From assembly GCA_018894105.1 (NCBI GenBank), contig CM032117.1, positions 34,948,501 to 35,012,500 on the forward strand: a stretch of 64,000 bases of DNA, given 5' to 3'. The position numbers were made by a program, and so were the translations under genes. Shown here piece after piece: positions 37,968-49,963 of the stretch. Below the pieces are notes generated by a model. That model had not been told where the DNA came from, ran no database searches, and was given only the letters and a program-made list of their open reading frames with translations. Position 1 is the stretch's first letter. Every line of letters starts with the position of its first letter. Source of the stretch: Jacaranda mimosifolia. Its lineage: Eukaryota > Streptophyta > Magnoliopsida > Lamiales > Bignoniaceae.

Positions 37968-38330
37968 ATGGATAAGGATACCCACTACAACAACTATGAT
38001 GAAGAAACCATTTTAAGTTCTGATTCAGAGTAGGAAGAACTAATAGATCCTGATTATCTGAATTTTCTTAATCATTTGAAGATTGTAAATGGAAAAATGG
38101 TTCTGGAAGACAAGGAAAGGGGCATTTATGTTAAGTATGAAGAATCAGAATCATCAGATGAAGATGATGATGAAGATGAATATGAAGATAATGTCGTCGA
38201 AGATGAAGATGAGAATGGAGTCGTCAAAAATGGGGATTCTGATAAATGCAGAGATGGATATGATGAAGCAACCAGTGCGGAGAGTGTTATGGATAGCTGC
38301 GATGTCCCGGATAACAAGCCTAAAAGTTGA
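37968..38330 (+). pseudogene. Acidic reading frame, last exon-like, with one stop
   Basis: From the ATG at 37968 a frame of 120 codons runs to the TGA at 38328-38330, broken only by a TAG at 38031-38033. The residues before and after the TAG are alike in character (ILSSDSE, then EELIDPDYLNFLNHLK), so the stop looks secondary. An acidic run (ESSDEDDDEDEYEDNVVEDE) follows. A good acceptor (TTGTATTGCAG) ends 8 bp before the ATG, so this may be a last exon of a gene whose other exons I cannot find. Family and function are not recognised. An intact relative elsewhere is likely. Confidence 0.5.
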
Positions 38331-39697
38331 AGTAGCCCAGAATTACACTTAGTCGTTTAAGTTGAATTCCACTTATGTTTCAGCTGAAATCCACTTATGT
38401 GTCAGCATAGTAATTCCATATGATTAATAAAATTTATCTTGATTTATGTTGCTATCATATCTAACCCTTGGGAGTAATTATTTTTGCTAGATAATTGTCG
38501 TTATTAAATATATTATGAGAATTTCACACTATATAATGCAGGGATAGTCTTACAATTTATGGAAATGTTTCTTTCAACTTTACTCCTTATTTAATTTAAA
38601 ATTTGGGGATATTATTTAAATTGAATCTTACAAACACAACAATCATCTTAACATGAATTTTATTTGATTTGACAATTCTATGACAAAATAATAAGAGAGA
38701 GGTTGGGCAAAGTAATGGACAATTGCATGTCCATTCAATTTCAAGAAGGAAATATTGGGATGCGTTGGAAAAAGACACTAGTGTCGTTCATATATATATG
38801 TAAAAGAATATATAATGCACATGTAAGAGTGACTTGACAATTGAATGAATAAGTAAATATTGTTATTATATATCTATATGTAAAGGATATATAATGCACA
38901 TGAAGAGTGATTTTAAATTAGTAAATATTTAGATATTGTGATATATTGTAGACAAAGTCATTGCGTTGCTAGTGTCATTTTTATATACATATATGTGTGC
39001 ATAAGCATGTTATAATGCACATGATGGGATGATGGGACTATGATTTGACAATACAATAAAAAGAAAATATTGTGATGTAATTTAGTCAAATACAATGAAT
39101 TATAACATGCTATATATACACACATATATATAAAGATGCGTGCACATGTAATACATATACATATATATATATATAAAGATGCGTGTTCTTGTAATTAAAG
39201 TGGAAGAATGACATGACAATACATGACACTATGAAAATGACTTGACCATACAATGGGTGTTGACATTTAATGTAGTTAAAGACATTGAATCGGTATAGTT
39301 ATATATATATGCACATATAATACATATACATATATATATATATATATAAAGATGCGTGCTCTAGTAATTAAAGTGGAAGAATGACATGACAATACATGAC
39401 ATTATGAAAATGACTTGACCATACAATTGGTGTTGACATTATGGTTTAGAGTGATGGACATGATTAAACAATTTATTGCTATGCATACACATATATATAG
39501 ACGGCATGGAGTAAGTCTAAATCGATATTAAATGGATCTGACATGAAAAATATATTTCCAAACCATCGGATATGAACATATATTTGCCGGATAATTAACA
39601 GCAGGAAGTATATAATTTTGTTAAAAGGATATCAATCAAATAGTTAGTATAATTTTTAATTAATAATTGAATTTATAATTAATTATCAGTACTTATT
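38331..39697. other. Intergenic AT-rich DNA with internal duplications
   Basis: No gene is supported. Short phrases such as TATATAATGCACATG recur near 38808, 38890 and 39010. A longer direct duplication is listed separately. Confidence 0.55.
39142..39447. repeat. Direct duplication, about 130 bp units, 170-bp spacing
   Basis: Units 39142-39270 and 39311-39447 share GTAATTAAAGTGGAAGAATG and ACATGACAATACATGACA with only a few differences. Both are preceded by the same ACATATACATATATATAT run. Confidence 0.85.
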
Positions 39698-39813
39698 AAT
39701 GTTAGTGTCCCACATCGATGAAATAAATAAGTTGTAGTCTCTATAAATGGTCTTAGGCAATCATCACCTTACGAACTAGCTTTTGGGGTTGAGTTAGACC
39801 CAAGGTCCTTATC
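39698..39813. repeat. Short LTR-like fragment (tentative)
   Basis: The text TGTTAGTGTCCCACATCG, then GAACTAGCTTTTGGGGTTGA and CCAAGGTCC, resembles a sequence often met in plant LTRs. It starts TG and ends CA over 116 bp, but the flanks show no target duplication, so it may be a truncated or solo LTR. Confidence 0.4.
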
Positions 39814-42599
39814 AATCGAATGAACTCTATTAAAATTTTTAATAAAGTTAATTACTACTCAAAGTAGCGACTTTAGTTAAAATTTTGTAATTTTAATAGA
39901 GTTAGTCGCTACTTAAAGTAGCAACTCTTGTTAAAATTGAAGCATGTACTTTTGCAATTTTGTCGCTGAAATAAAATTAATTTTTAATATTAAAAGTCAC
40001 TACTCAAAGTAGCGACTTTTGTTTACATTTTTAATATTCTTGCTCGCTATTTAAAGTAGCGACTTTTGTAAAATCCATTTGATCACCACTCAAACTAGTA
40101 ACTTTTGTTTAAATTTTAATAGAGTTAGTAGCCACGTAAAGTAGCGATTTTTGTTAAGATTTCTAATTGAGTTAGTAATAGTGTAATTTTGTCCCTGAAA
40201 TTTGTTTCCTCTTACATTTAGAAGAGAACTTGATCACAAGATGAGTGCTTACCCCAAAGTACTGACTTTGTTGTTTCTATCACACGTTTTGCTGCAAGAG
40301 TTTTTTTTTTTTAATTTAAGTAGGGTAATTTTTATTTTTAAATAATATTGGTCGCTACTCAAACTAGCGACTTTTGTTTAAATTTTTAATATTGTTAGTC
40401 GCTATTTAAAGTAGGGACTTCTGCTGAATTTTTTTATAGAGTTATTCGTTTCTCAAATTAGCAACTTTTGTTTAAATTTTTAATAGAGTTATAATAGCTA
40501 CGTAAAGTAGCGATTTATGTCAAAAAGTTTAATAGCTTTATTAATAGTGTAATTTTGTTGCTGAAATTTTTTCCCTATTATATTTAATAGAGAACTTGGA
40601 CACAAGATGAGTACTTGCCCCAATAAGCAAAATTCCATCAACAGCCATGCAAAAGATGTTTCCAATAGCTACTCACATAGGGTCAATAATAAGCCTACTC
40701 GAGGACAAAATAATTCAAATTTTCATACCACCACAAGTACAGACCAGGTGCATACGCCTATGGGTTCTACAATTGGTATTTCACCTTTATTCGCGTCAGA
40801 ACACCAGGTACTTGTATTTATTCAATATCAATTAACTAAATTCTAGTTCAAAACACTATACTATTTGTTGTGCTGACACACAAGTTAATACCAAAAATAA
40901 GGGATATAAAAATGCCTCTCACGCCTCATCATCTCAATCCGCCTATGTGTACGTACATCAACAACCATACATCCATACAAACCCACCATTTGTAAGACTA
41001 CTATTCACATAAGAATTCATTTACGAGGAATATCATAATTTATTATGTAATTTAAAATTTTCAAGTGTCTAAATTCATGTTTATTGCTCAATACAGTTTC
41101 CTAGAAACATGGCATACATGTACACTCCAGTCCACATGTCACCATTACTTGTCCCCAACGATGCAAGCTCCACTGTATCCTCCCTACTCTAAGGTTTCTA
41201 CACCAGATGGAGAGAAAGTTATGACTTTCTCCAAATTACTGAGGGAACAACTCAAAAATTCCAAATAACTTTTGCGATAAGATTTCTTCTTAAAAATGTC
41301 TTACGTCATTATGATTTTTTTTTTCATTATTAGAGCATATTATAATTAACTCGACTTGGCTTTTGGATTTTGTTCAAAATTATAAAACATTAATTTCAAA
41401 TATATGTTGCTGCTTTATTTGAAATTATGGCATCTAGACCATTTATATAAATTCTGTCATTAACCTTATCATTAGTTAATTTTTTTTTAACATAGTAATT
41501 GAAAACTACATGCCTAAATAACTTTTTTCAAATCTAAATTTCATATTTATTGCTAATTTACAAAGATCAATGTTCTAAATATAACATACTATTGTCTTAC
41601 ATGGGATCTTTTAACTCTTAACCACTACCAATAAGAATGGGCCAATATTGAAGTTCTCTCACGATTCCTTAAGAGCAAAAGCCCATGATAAATTTTTACC
41701 AATATTTCATATTGGGCCTGGGTCCAATTGCTTGGCCCTTTGCTAATACTTTATAAATTGCTCAGCCCTTTAAATCAATTGTTTCGTCCGAATAGCTCGA
41801 CACTTCAAACCACGACTACATTGAAAGAAATTAGAATTTCTCGGCAACTTAATTACAAAAAAATTAGATATGACTTATTAAACATATATTAGCGACTAAC
41901 TTTTTGTGAGTTGGGCAAGATGTTTGAATAATTACATTTTTTTTAATATGCATGCACAAATATATTTTCTTTGTCTGCACTAGAAAAAAAAAAAGTGAAA
42001 CGAATGGTAAATCAAAATCTTATTTCCTCTTGAATAACTACTCACAATAGCGACTAATTTGTTCTTTCAATGCCACCCCTCACTTTCTTTCAAATAAATT
42101 ATCGAGCTAAATTTCATTTTTCAACTTTAGAAGCTATCAATATTCTTGTTGGATTTGATTGAAATAATTCTTATGCCATGTAAATATTTGAAATATTTCA
42201 ATATTTTTTTAATTGCCACCATAAATGATATACTCACCGGTCACTACTTATTTGTCCGTGGAACATCTAAATATGTTTTTTTTTTTTTAATTTACTCGCT
42301 ACACAAAGTAGCGACCACCTTTTCAAGATGATTTTAAAATGATTGTTTTTTCAAGGTAGTCGCTACTAAAAAATCCAACTAATTTGTGAGCATAATTTAA
42401 AATAATTTTTTTCAATTTACGCGCTAATTTTCGTTGTTTTGTGGCACATTTATGCTGCAAGAGTTTTTTTTTCTTTTTCTTTTTTCTTATTAGTCACTTC
42501 TCAAAGTAGCAAGAGTTGTTAAAAATTTTAATACATTTATCGCTACTTAAAAAAGCAATTTTTGTTAAAAAACTTAATAGACATAGCCGCTATTCATAT
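39814..42599. repeat. Diffuse field of GTAGCGAC / GTCGCTAC words
   Basis: Words such as CTACTCAAAGTAGCGACTTT and GTCGCTACTTAAAGTAGC recur irregularly, most densely at 39850-40560 and again from 42290. They form many short imperfect palindromes. The pattern resembles subterminal repeats of plant CACTA elements, and CACTAGAAAAAAAAAAAG at about 41979 is a plausible CACTA terminus. Small frames at 40607-40846 and 41065-41268 have no recognised family. Confidence 0.6.
40101..40623. repeat. Direct duplication of about 158 bp, 363 bp apart
   Basis: Segments 40101-40257 and 40464-40623 share the order TTTTAATAGAGTT, ACGTAAAGTAGCGATTT, AATAGTGTAATTTTGT, AGAGAACTTG and CACAAGATGAGT. Divergence is visible but moderate. 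The second copy leads into a chance 79-codon frame. Confidence 0.8.
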
Positions 42600-43690
42600 T
42601 AGCGACTATTTTGTGAGCAAGATTTTAAAATAATTTTTTTGACCTTTACTGACTACTCAAAGTAGCGACTACTTTGTAAGCATAATTTTAATATATATAT
42701 ATATATATATATTTCAATTTACTTGCTAGTTTCATTTTTTTTTTTCAATTTGTCTTTTTCATAAAGCTGCTACTTGAAGTAGCTACTTCTTTGTCATGAT
42801 GGTTTTCAAAATTTTAAGAGAAGCACTTTTGTAGCCAGATTTTAAAATAATTTTTTTGACCTTTATTTGCTACTCAAAGTAGCGACTACTTTGTAAGCAT
42901 AAATTTAATATATATATATATATATATTTTCAATTTACTTGCTAGTTTGTTTTTTTTTTTTTTTTCAATTTGTCTTTTTCATAAAGCCGCTACTTGAAGT
43001 AGCTACTTCTTTGTCATGATGGTTTTCAAAATTTTAAGAGAAGCACTTTTGTAGCAAGATTTTAAAATATTTTTTATGACCTTTATTACTCAAAGTAGCG
43101 ACTACTTTGTAAGCATATTTTAAAATATATATATATATTTATTTATTTTTTTTCAATTTACTTGCTAGTTTCATTTTTTTTTAATTTGTCTTTTTCATAA
43201 AGCCGCTACTTGAAGTAGCTACTTCTTTGTCATGATGGTTTTCAAAATTTTAAGAGAAACACTTTTGTAGCAAGATTTTAAAATAATTTTTTTGACCTTT
43301 ATTTGCTACTCAAAGTAGCGACTACTTTGTAAGCATAATTTTAAAATATATATATATATTTATTTTTTTTCAATTTACTTGCTAGTTTCATTTTTTTTTT
43401 TAATTTGTCTTTTTTCATAAAGCCGCTACTTGAAGTAGCTACTTCTTTGTCATGATGGTTTTCAAAATTTTAAGAGAAACACTTTTGTAGCAAGATTTTA
43501 AAATAATTTTTTTGACCTTTATTTGCTACTCAAAGTAGCGACTACTTTGTAAGCATATTTTTAAAATAATTTTTTTTTTCAGTTTCGTTGCTAGTTTCAT
43601 TTTTTTTTTCTCCAATTTGTCTTTTTCATAAAAGCCGCTACTCGAAGTAGTGACTTCTTTGTCATGATGTTTTTCAAAATTTTAAGAGAA
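42600..43690. repeat. Tandem array of about 215-bp units (five copies plus partial)
   Basis: The phrase GCTACTTGAAGTAGCTACTT (first base changes between units) begins near 42765, 42985, 43201 and 43421. A variant with CTCGAAGTAGTG follows at 43633. Spacings are therefore 220, 216, 220 and 212 bp. Each unit also contains GTCATGATGGTTTTCAAAAT, AGAGAAACACTTTTGTAGC-like text, CTACTCAAAGTAGCGACTAC and a variable TA microsatellite. A partial unit precedes the first. Unit-to-unit differences are few apart from homopolymer lengths. Confidence 0.92.
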
Positions 43691-43825
43691 GCACTTCTGT
43701 CAGAACTTTTAATCCATGTGCGTTTTTTTAATATTATATTATTTTGAGGGTATTTTTGACTTTTCATTTGTTATGTGCGGTAGGGTGTCGTACCAACAAA
43801 ATGTGGAAAAAAAATTTATTGGCTA

Positions 43826-43861
43826 CTACCGTCAGGTAGGTACAACAGTACCTGACGGTAG
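43826..43861. repeat. Perfect 13-bp hairpin at the LINE 3' boundary
   Basis: CTACCGTCAGGTA at 43826-43838 pairs exactly with TACCTGACGGTAG at 43849-43861 around a 10-bp loop. It lies just where the minus-strand LINE coding resemblance ends and the tandem array begins. Confidence 0.9.
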
Positions 43862-43865
43862 AAAG

Positions 43866-44749
43866 CCCCAACTCTCAGGTTTTGTTCCACCTTGTGTATA
43901 ATCCTACTGGAATTAAACATTTGTCTGTGCCTCACATCATTTCTTTCCAGCCAAGTAAACCACAAAACAAGAAGAGGAATGATGTGTCTGATATGATTTT
44001 TACCCATTTTATGTTGGCAATGAAAGAGGTCTTTGCCAGGATGTCAATATGAAAGATATTAGCAAAAAACGCCCAGACACGTCTAACACCAGAAACGTCA
44101 ATGAAAAGATATTGTATTGATTTCATTTGATCGCAACAAGTACGTTTTGACACATGGTTGATTCCTTTTGATTGCATTCTCTCATCGACCGGAATCCAGT
44201 TATTCAAAAGCCTCCAAATAAAGACTGACATTGTGGTTGTAAGAGACCGGCACCACATTTCCTCAAAAAGGTGCCGTGAAGGCTTAGCATCTCGAATGTT
44301 GTCTCGACATGTTCTTAGTTGCAATTTTCCCGTCATTTGACAACTTCCACCAAATTTTGTCCCTCTCCGAATTATCAATGGGAATCTGGGTAACTTGATG
44401 AGCGATGTGAAGCGGTAGCTTCTAGTTCAGCAGTTGTTGGTTCCATTCTCCATCTAACCAGAAATATTTGACCCTTAGGTAGTTCCAATTTTCAGCTATA
44501 ACCAGGTTCTTAATTGGCACTTCTCCTAGCCAATTGTCATGCCAAAAGAATACTTTTCCCTTACCAAGTGTCCAAAAGCATTGAGCTTCGGCTTCCAGTC
44601 TTATTTTGCATATCGTTCTCCAAATTGGGGATGAGTAGTATGGTAACTTTTCCCACATTGGATGGAAGCAATGACTGTATTTAGCAGCCATGAACCGCAC
44701 CCCAAGCAAAGATTGACAGCGGAACCTCCACCACATTTTGTAGCTGAAA
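43866..44749 (-). pseudogene. LINE ORF2 C-terminal part (RT zinc-binding region)
   Basis: Minus-strand frames at 44422-44736 (WRTICKIRLEAEAQCFW, GKGKVFFWHDNWLG) and 43932-44378 (FEEMWCRSLTTTMSVFIWRL, LNNWIPVDERM, CCDQM) match the region after the RT in plant L1 elements (zf-RVT). The tail VLWFTWLERNDVRHRQ is read in yet another frame at 43816-44007. Frames change at least twice, so this is a pseudogene. Confidence 0.85.
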
Positions 44750-45440
44750 TAGGGATGGCATTTTGAATCCGATCCACGGGTATTTAATCCTACCCAATTC
44801 GATTATGGTAGGTAGAAAACCCGCTCCGCAGTTGGGCACGGCGGGGTAGGTTTATACATTAATACTTGCGGGTTGGGTTGGGTTCGGGTTTATGGTAAAC
44901 CCGTCCCACCCTGATTCGAAATATTTATCTATATATTAATTATATATTTTTAAAATTTTAACAATATATACACACACACACACATATAAAACATCTAATT
45001 TTAAACTTAACTCTTATAGTCTCATAACTTGGTACCTGGAGTATTCATTTTTTTACCACAACTTAGTATGTAACTTGTGGAATTTTAACTTTTTTATTGT
45101 TCAATTTAGCTAAATTGATTTTTACTATTGTACAACTTTGACTTAAATTAAATTTTTTATGTTGATTTTATTTTTAAAAAATGCATCTTTTAAAAGTAAA
45201 TTATATGATGGTATAATTAATTTATAATATTTTGTTAATTATATAGTACATAGTATTTAATAAAATTTAAATTAAGTGCAGTTAGGATCGGGTACGGTTT
45301 GGGTTCTACATATACATTACAGGTAGGGTGCGGGTTCTTACTCCTAAAACCCATGAGGTGGGTAGAGACAGGTTGGGAGACTATAAAATGTATGCAGGAC
45401 GAGTTCGGGTTGAATGAAAACCCACCCTATTGCCATCCCT
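44750..45440. mobile_element. hAT-type MITE inserted in LINE ORF2
   Basis: Termini TAGGGATGGCA and TGCCATCCCT are flanked by an exact 8-bp duplication AGCTGAAA at 44742-44749 and 45441-45448. The subterminal parts contain GGTTGGGTTGGGTTCGGGTT and its complements, enclosing an AT-rich core. The termini are the same as those of the element at 30563-31280, so they belong to related families. It splits the LINE between its RT thumb and zinc-binding regions. Confidence 0.92.
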
Positions 45441-46012
45441 AGCTGAAAACCATCACCATTTCTTGAACTCTTCTCACCCCCAGTCCCCTTTTCAGCCGTT
45501 GGAAAGTAGACTTTGGGCCACTTCACCCAATGAGTCTTTTTGTGGCCCGCAAATGATCCCCAAAAGAAACTTGAGAATAGTTTTTCAATTTGATCAATAA
45601 CATGCCAGGGAAGACTTAACACTTGTAGAAGATAAAGAGGCATTGAAAAGATGACCCTTTTGATCAATTCAAGTCTACCCCCATGCAAGAGGAGGGCCAT
45701 TCCCTATCCAAAGATTTTATTTCGAATTTTGTGGATTATTTCCAAATACAATTCAGATTTCCTGTTACCAATAAAGAGAAGAACTCCTAAGTAGATGATA
45801 GGGAGATATTTAAGCATAAATCTCATCACCTATTTAACATATTGGATCCTTAGTCTTGGTTTCTTTCGATCTGCTACAAATGCACTCTTGTCTGAGTTAA
45901 CTTTTTGTCCCGTGGCCCTCTCATACTTTGCAAGAATTTCATGATTTTCTTAAGGATGGCTTCATTGCTATTTGTAAAAATAACCAAGTCGTCGGCAAAG
46001 GCAAGATGCGAT
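45441..46012 (-). pseudogene. LINE ORF2, second half of reverse transcriptase
   Basis: The minus strand reads AFADDLVIFTNSN near 46000-45965, the RT catalytic motif region, and RLELIKRVIFSMPLYLLQVL with FFWG near 45660-45550, typical of plant L1 RT. It is cut at 46012 by the Copia insertion; the same protein resumes at 56080. Confidence 0.85.
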
Positions 46013-48010
46013 TGTTGGAATAGTGCCCAGCAAGCCAATTAGATTGGCCTTGTAAAAGCTATTTCCTTGTAACCATATGAGTTGGATATTGCTCCGTTCC
46101 ATGAGCAACCATATGAAATATGGGTGCATGTTAGTGGATGCTTGTTAGATAACAAGGTACTGAAGACCCACTAGAGAATCCACTAGATAACCGAAGCGGC
46201 AAGTCGGTAGTGGTCAATTCTCCCGCTTACACTAGTGCATATTATTAGTCCTCTGACCTGAGGATCCATGGTAACCTTGTGTTCGGTCCTCATGCTTTGA
46301 CTATTCCTTGACCACTTAGCGGGTCTTTCGAGTTGAGGTTAGGTATGAGCTACTTGTCATGGAGGTCTGTGAGATCCAAGATGGAATCTGACTCCTCACT
46401 TTTTTTAAAGGCCAGTGCATCTTTTATGCATTCTATAATGATTGATTCCAAGAAATTCTTGCGCAAAGTGCTGTGACAATTTAGAAAAAGAGTTTTCCAA
46501 ATGTGAGGTCACTCAAGAGAATCGAATATTGAAAATAGAGACATAGTGTTGAGGCCATTAGGGAGCCGACAAATATCTTGCCCTAGGCCTCTTTCGGGAG
46601 ATAGGAGACGGAAGGACCGTATTTGCATGGTACCTACAGAGCTTGATGGTTCTCCAAAATATTCATTTTGGCCAATTGGTTGGGCTCCATAGGCTTGAGG
46701 TTGGACATCGACCATGAAAATTGGATACTCTTCAATTAATGAGATTAATTAAATTGAGTCGATTAGTTTAAAAGGAGTTTTAAACTAAAATGAATATAAG
46801 ATATTCAAAAGTCACAAAAAGTTGTGAGCCCATGTCAATGAAGGTAGAACCTATTGGGTCACACACAAAAGCCAAATAGCTTCCAAAATTGGTAGAGCAA
46901 TTTTCTAAGTGTTAGAAAATCACCCTTTGGTGACCGATTTTCAAGGTCCAATCCAACAGTTAATTTTTTGGTTTGATTAATTTAAGTGTTAAATTAATCA
47001 ACTAATTTAAGAGTTAACTTAGACCAATAATTAAAGAGTTAATTATTTGGTACCATGTTGACCATCAATTGGACAAGTTGACTTAAAGAGTTAAGTTGAC
47101 TAATTTAAGCTTAAGAGTTAAACTTGTTTGATTTAAGAGTTAAATCAAAAGTTAATTAATTAAATTAAAGGGTTTAATTTAATTGATGGGAAGAATACTT
47201 TTTGGAGGCAAAAATTAAATGGATTATTCATTTAAATTAGCATCTTAATTAATTTGGAATTAGATTTCAAATGAAATTGAAATGCACTTGAAATTCAAGT
47301 AAAACTTGAATTTGAATTTTGCCAACTTGGCATGCCACTTGGGCGGTCATTTTGAGGAAGGTGTGATGTCAACTTGCATCACATCTTACATGTTCTACAT
47401 ATAGATATAGAGGGTGTGCAAAATTCTAAATTAGCTGTTGAAAAGTCTGAGAATTAGATTCTTGCATTCCCTCTAAAATCTCTCTTTCCATGCATTGCAT
47501 CATGTGTTGAAGCTTTGCATTTCTGAAAATTGGCCTCCTCTACTTCATTTTCTCCTATCTAACTCCAACTTCTAGTGAGGGGAAATTTGAAGATTGTTTG
47601 GTGTGTGGATCGTATCAATAGAGGCAAGGCACTTAACTTGCTCAGTTTTGGAGATCCACCTGCAGCAGCTTCTTGTTGGTGAATTTTTCTTGAGCAATTC
47701 AAAAGGCTTTTTGGCTCCAATTTTTCACAGTACCTTTCCCTATATGTGGAGGCATTTCAAATTTAATTTCATGACTTTTGGAGCATTTAGCCTGGGCAAA
47801 TGTTGCCGTCTTTCCGCTGTGCCAGTTCCAGATAGTTTCTGGATTTGTGGGAGATAGTTGATCTTCTCCTTGTTTTTGAGCTACAAAAGGTAATTATTCA
47901 TCCTAATCTAGATATATGGCATGACTAGATCCTTGGGAGCTCGAGTAGCTTAGTTAATTTCAAGCTTATGAACTTTTGATTTATGGATCTTAATGCTACT
48001 CTAGGCTTCA
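46013..48010 (+). repeat. 5' LTR of the nested Copia element
   Basis: It starts TGTTGGAATAGTGCC and ends CTCTAGGCTTCA, 1,998 bp. It aligns with 53848-56079 along its length but lacks about 235 bp found after CCTTGTAA in the 3' copy. Frames inside it (46509-46715 minus, 47594-47857 plus) are not genes. Confidence 0.92.
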
Positions 48011-49963
48011 AGTGGTATCATAATCTTTTTCATGCTATGTTTTGGATTATTGTTTGATTGATTCATGTGATGAATTGATCAAATCACCAAATGCTTGGTG
48101 CAAATGATGGATTGGAGTGTTTGGTTGATGATGCTTGTGGCTCTATTGCTTGATGAATTTAAAGCATGCTATTATGTGATTTAAGTATTGATTCATGTTT
48201 TAGTATATTTCAATTCATAGTGATAAATGTTGAATGTTGATTTAGCATTTATTGATGTTATATGGTGATATAGCATGTTGATATTTGATCAAAAGAGTTT
48301 TGTTCATTTTTGGATCCAATTTGATTAGAGTTGTATTGGAGGATTTGGAAAAATATGATTCTAGCTTTCTCTAATTTTTTGAAGGCATGATTGACTACTT
48401 GAATTTCCTTGTTTTAATAGAGGTTTTAAATATGAAAATTCATCTATAATGTGTGTTTAAGTGTTAGGAATATGGAGTGGAAATAAATTGACACACCTTG
48501 AGACCCCAAAATAGGGGGCTACCGAGCAGCAGTCGGGCGCTGTGCGCACGCTATGCGCGCGGCCTACCCAGTCATGCACCCAGGTTGCGAGGCAGTCCCT
48601 ATTTTTTGGTTTCGGTGAGTTTTAAGTATTTTTTCCAACTCCTTTTGTGCTTGAAATATTCTTGCACCACACATGCTAGATACACAAATATTGTGCAAGT
48701 TCTCAACATTATGTTTAACATTTTTGAATGCTTTTAAAAAATTGATTAAAGTTTATCTTCCAATAATGGCATAAATGTTATGCTTGTTTAATTATTTTTT
48801 TATAAGATAAGCATTTAATTGATGAAATTAATTATTAATTCTAGATTTATTTATTGTTCATTTAATTGTTGAATGGATGATGAATGAATAGGAATGATCA
48901 TGAGCATTTAATATTGATTTTAATTATTTCAAGTTATTGAAATGGGTTGTATTAAATTGAGGCTTGCATGCCTCTTAATTCCCACCTTGTAAATGTTATG
49001 AGAGTAGAATCACTAGGAGTGAGGATTTCCTATTCATGTAAATGTTACATGGAGCAATGGAGGCCAATGAAGGTAAGGAGACTTTTGAAGGCCCATGAAT
49101 GTATGGGATACAATTATGTAATAGCTAGATTTAATCAACCCACCTAAAATCAACTAGGCGGTGCACTTATGGCTCTAAGAGCACAACTTGGTTTGGGTCA
49201 TGGTCATCCCACCCTAGGAGCATGTTAGGCACATTTACTTATTTATACTTTTCATATCCTATTGATGTATAAGATGCATGTTTAGGATATAGAAAACCTA
49301 AATAAGAAGATAAAATGATGAGATCTTTGCAAGAAAAAAGCCTCCACTTAGAATGTCTAAGTGTTTTTCAAATATTAAGTCAAAATGAATTAAAAGAGTT
49401 TTAATTAATCCAAGCCTTCTACCAATAGTGTATGGCATGACGATACTACCACCTTTGTGTGGTATACATCCAATCATGGAGGTCATACTTAGGTGGAAAG
49501 CTGTGACCATACACTTTGCATGAGAGGCACCTTTGATTTGGGAATGCCTACACATTATACACTCTGTCACGGGGGATGTTGTGGCACCTGTCTCGAATCA
49601 AAGTTTGATTGGTAGGTTTAACTTAACACCGAGTAATGTAGAGGTCGTCCATCAGGGGATCTACATGAAATGGTGAGGCAAAATATATCAAGAGTTGCAT
49701 AAAATGCAATTAACAAAAGTTGCTTATCTTTGGATTGCTCATAGATATACATCTGGTCATGGGGATCTACTTACAAGTCCTTAGGATCTTGATTCTCACT
49801 AGGAAATATGATTTTCCGAATTCTTCTAGAGGGTGAAGGATTTGATAAAATAGTGGGAGGAAAACATGCTTGAAAGACCATAAACATATTTTTAAATATC
49901 AAATCAATCATATGCTTATACTCTTTTTTCGACTCTTGTAGATTTTTGAAATCTTCAATCAAA
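48011..49963 (+). other. Long untranslated leader of the nested Copia element
   Basis: About 1.95 kb without a supported gene lies between the primer site and gag. It is AT-rich except for a GC-rich island at about 48520-48600 containing GCGCACGCTATGCGCGCGGC. The corresponding leader of the second copy (63380-63470 on the minus strand) also has a GC-rich island at the same relative place. Confidence 0.7.
48013..48024 (+). promoter_or_regulatory. Primer binding site of the nested Copia element
   Basis: TGGTATCATAAT starts 2 bp after the 5' LTR and closely resembles TGGTATCAGAGC, the site complementary to the 3' end of initiator methionine tRNA used by most plant Copia elements. Confidence 0.8.

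Noticed and set aside
40607..41268. Two small frames (79 and 67 codons) that look Ser/Pro rich
   Set aside because: The first begins inside a duplicated repeat unit and neither matches a family I know; kept only as text in the repeat entry.
47594..47857. 87-codon frame, with a similar one at 55644-55859
   Set aside because: Both lie at the same place in the two LTRs, so they are LTR sequence and not genes.
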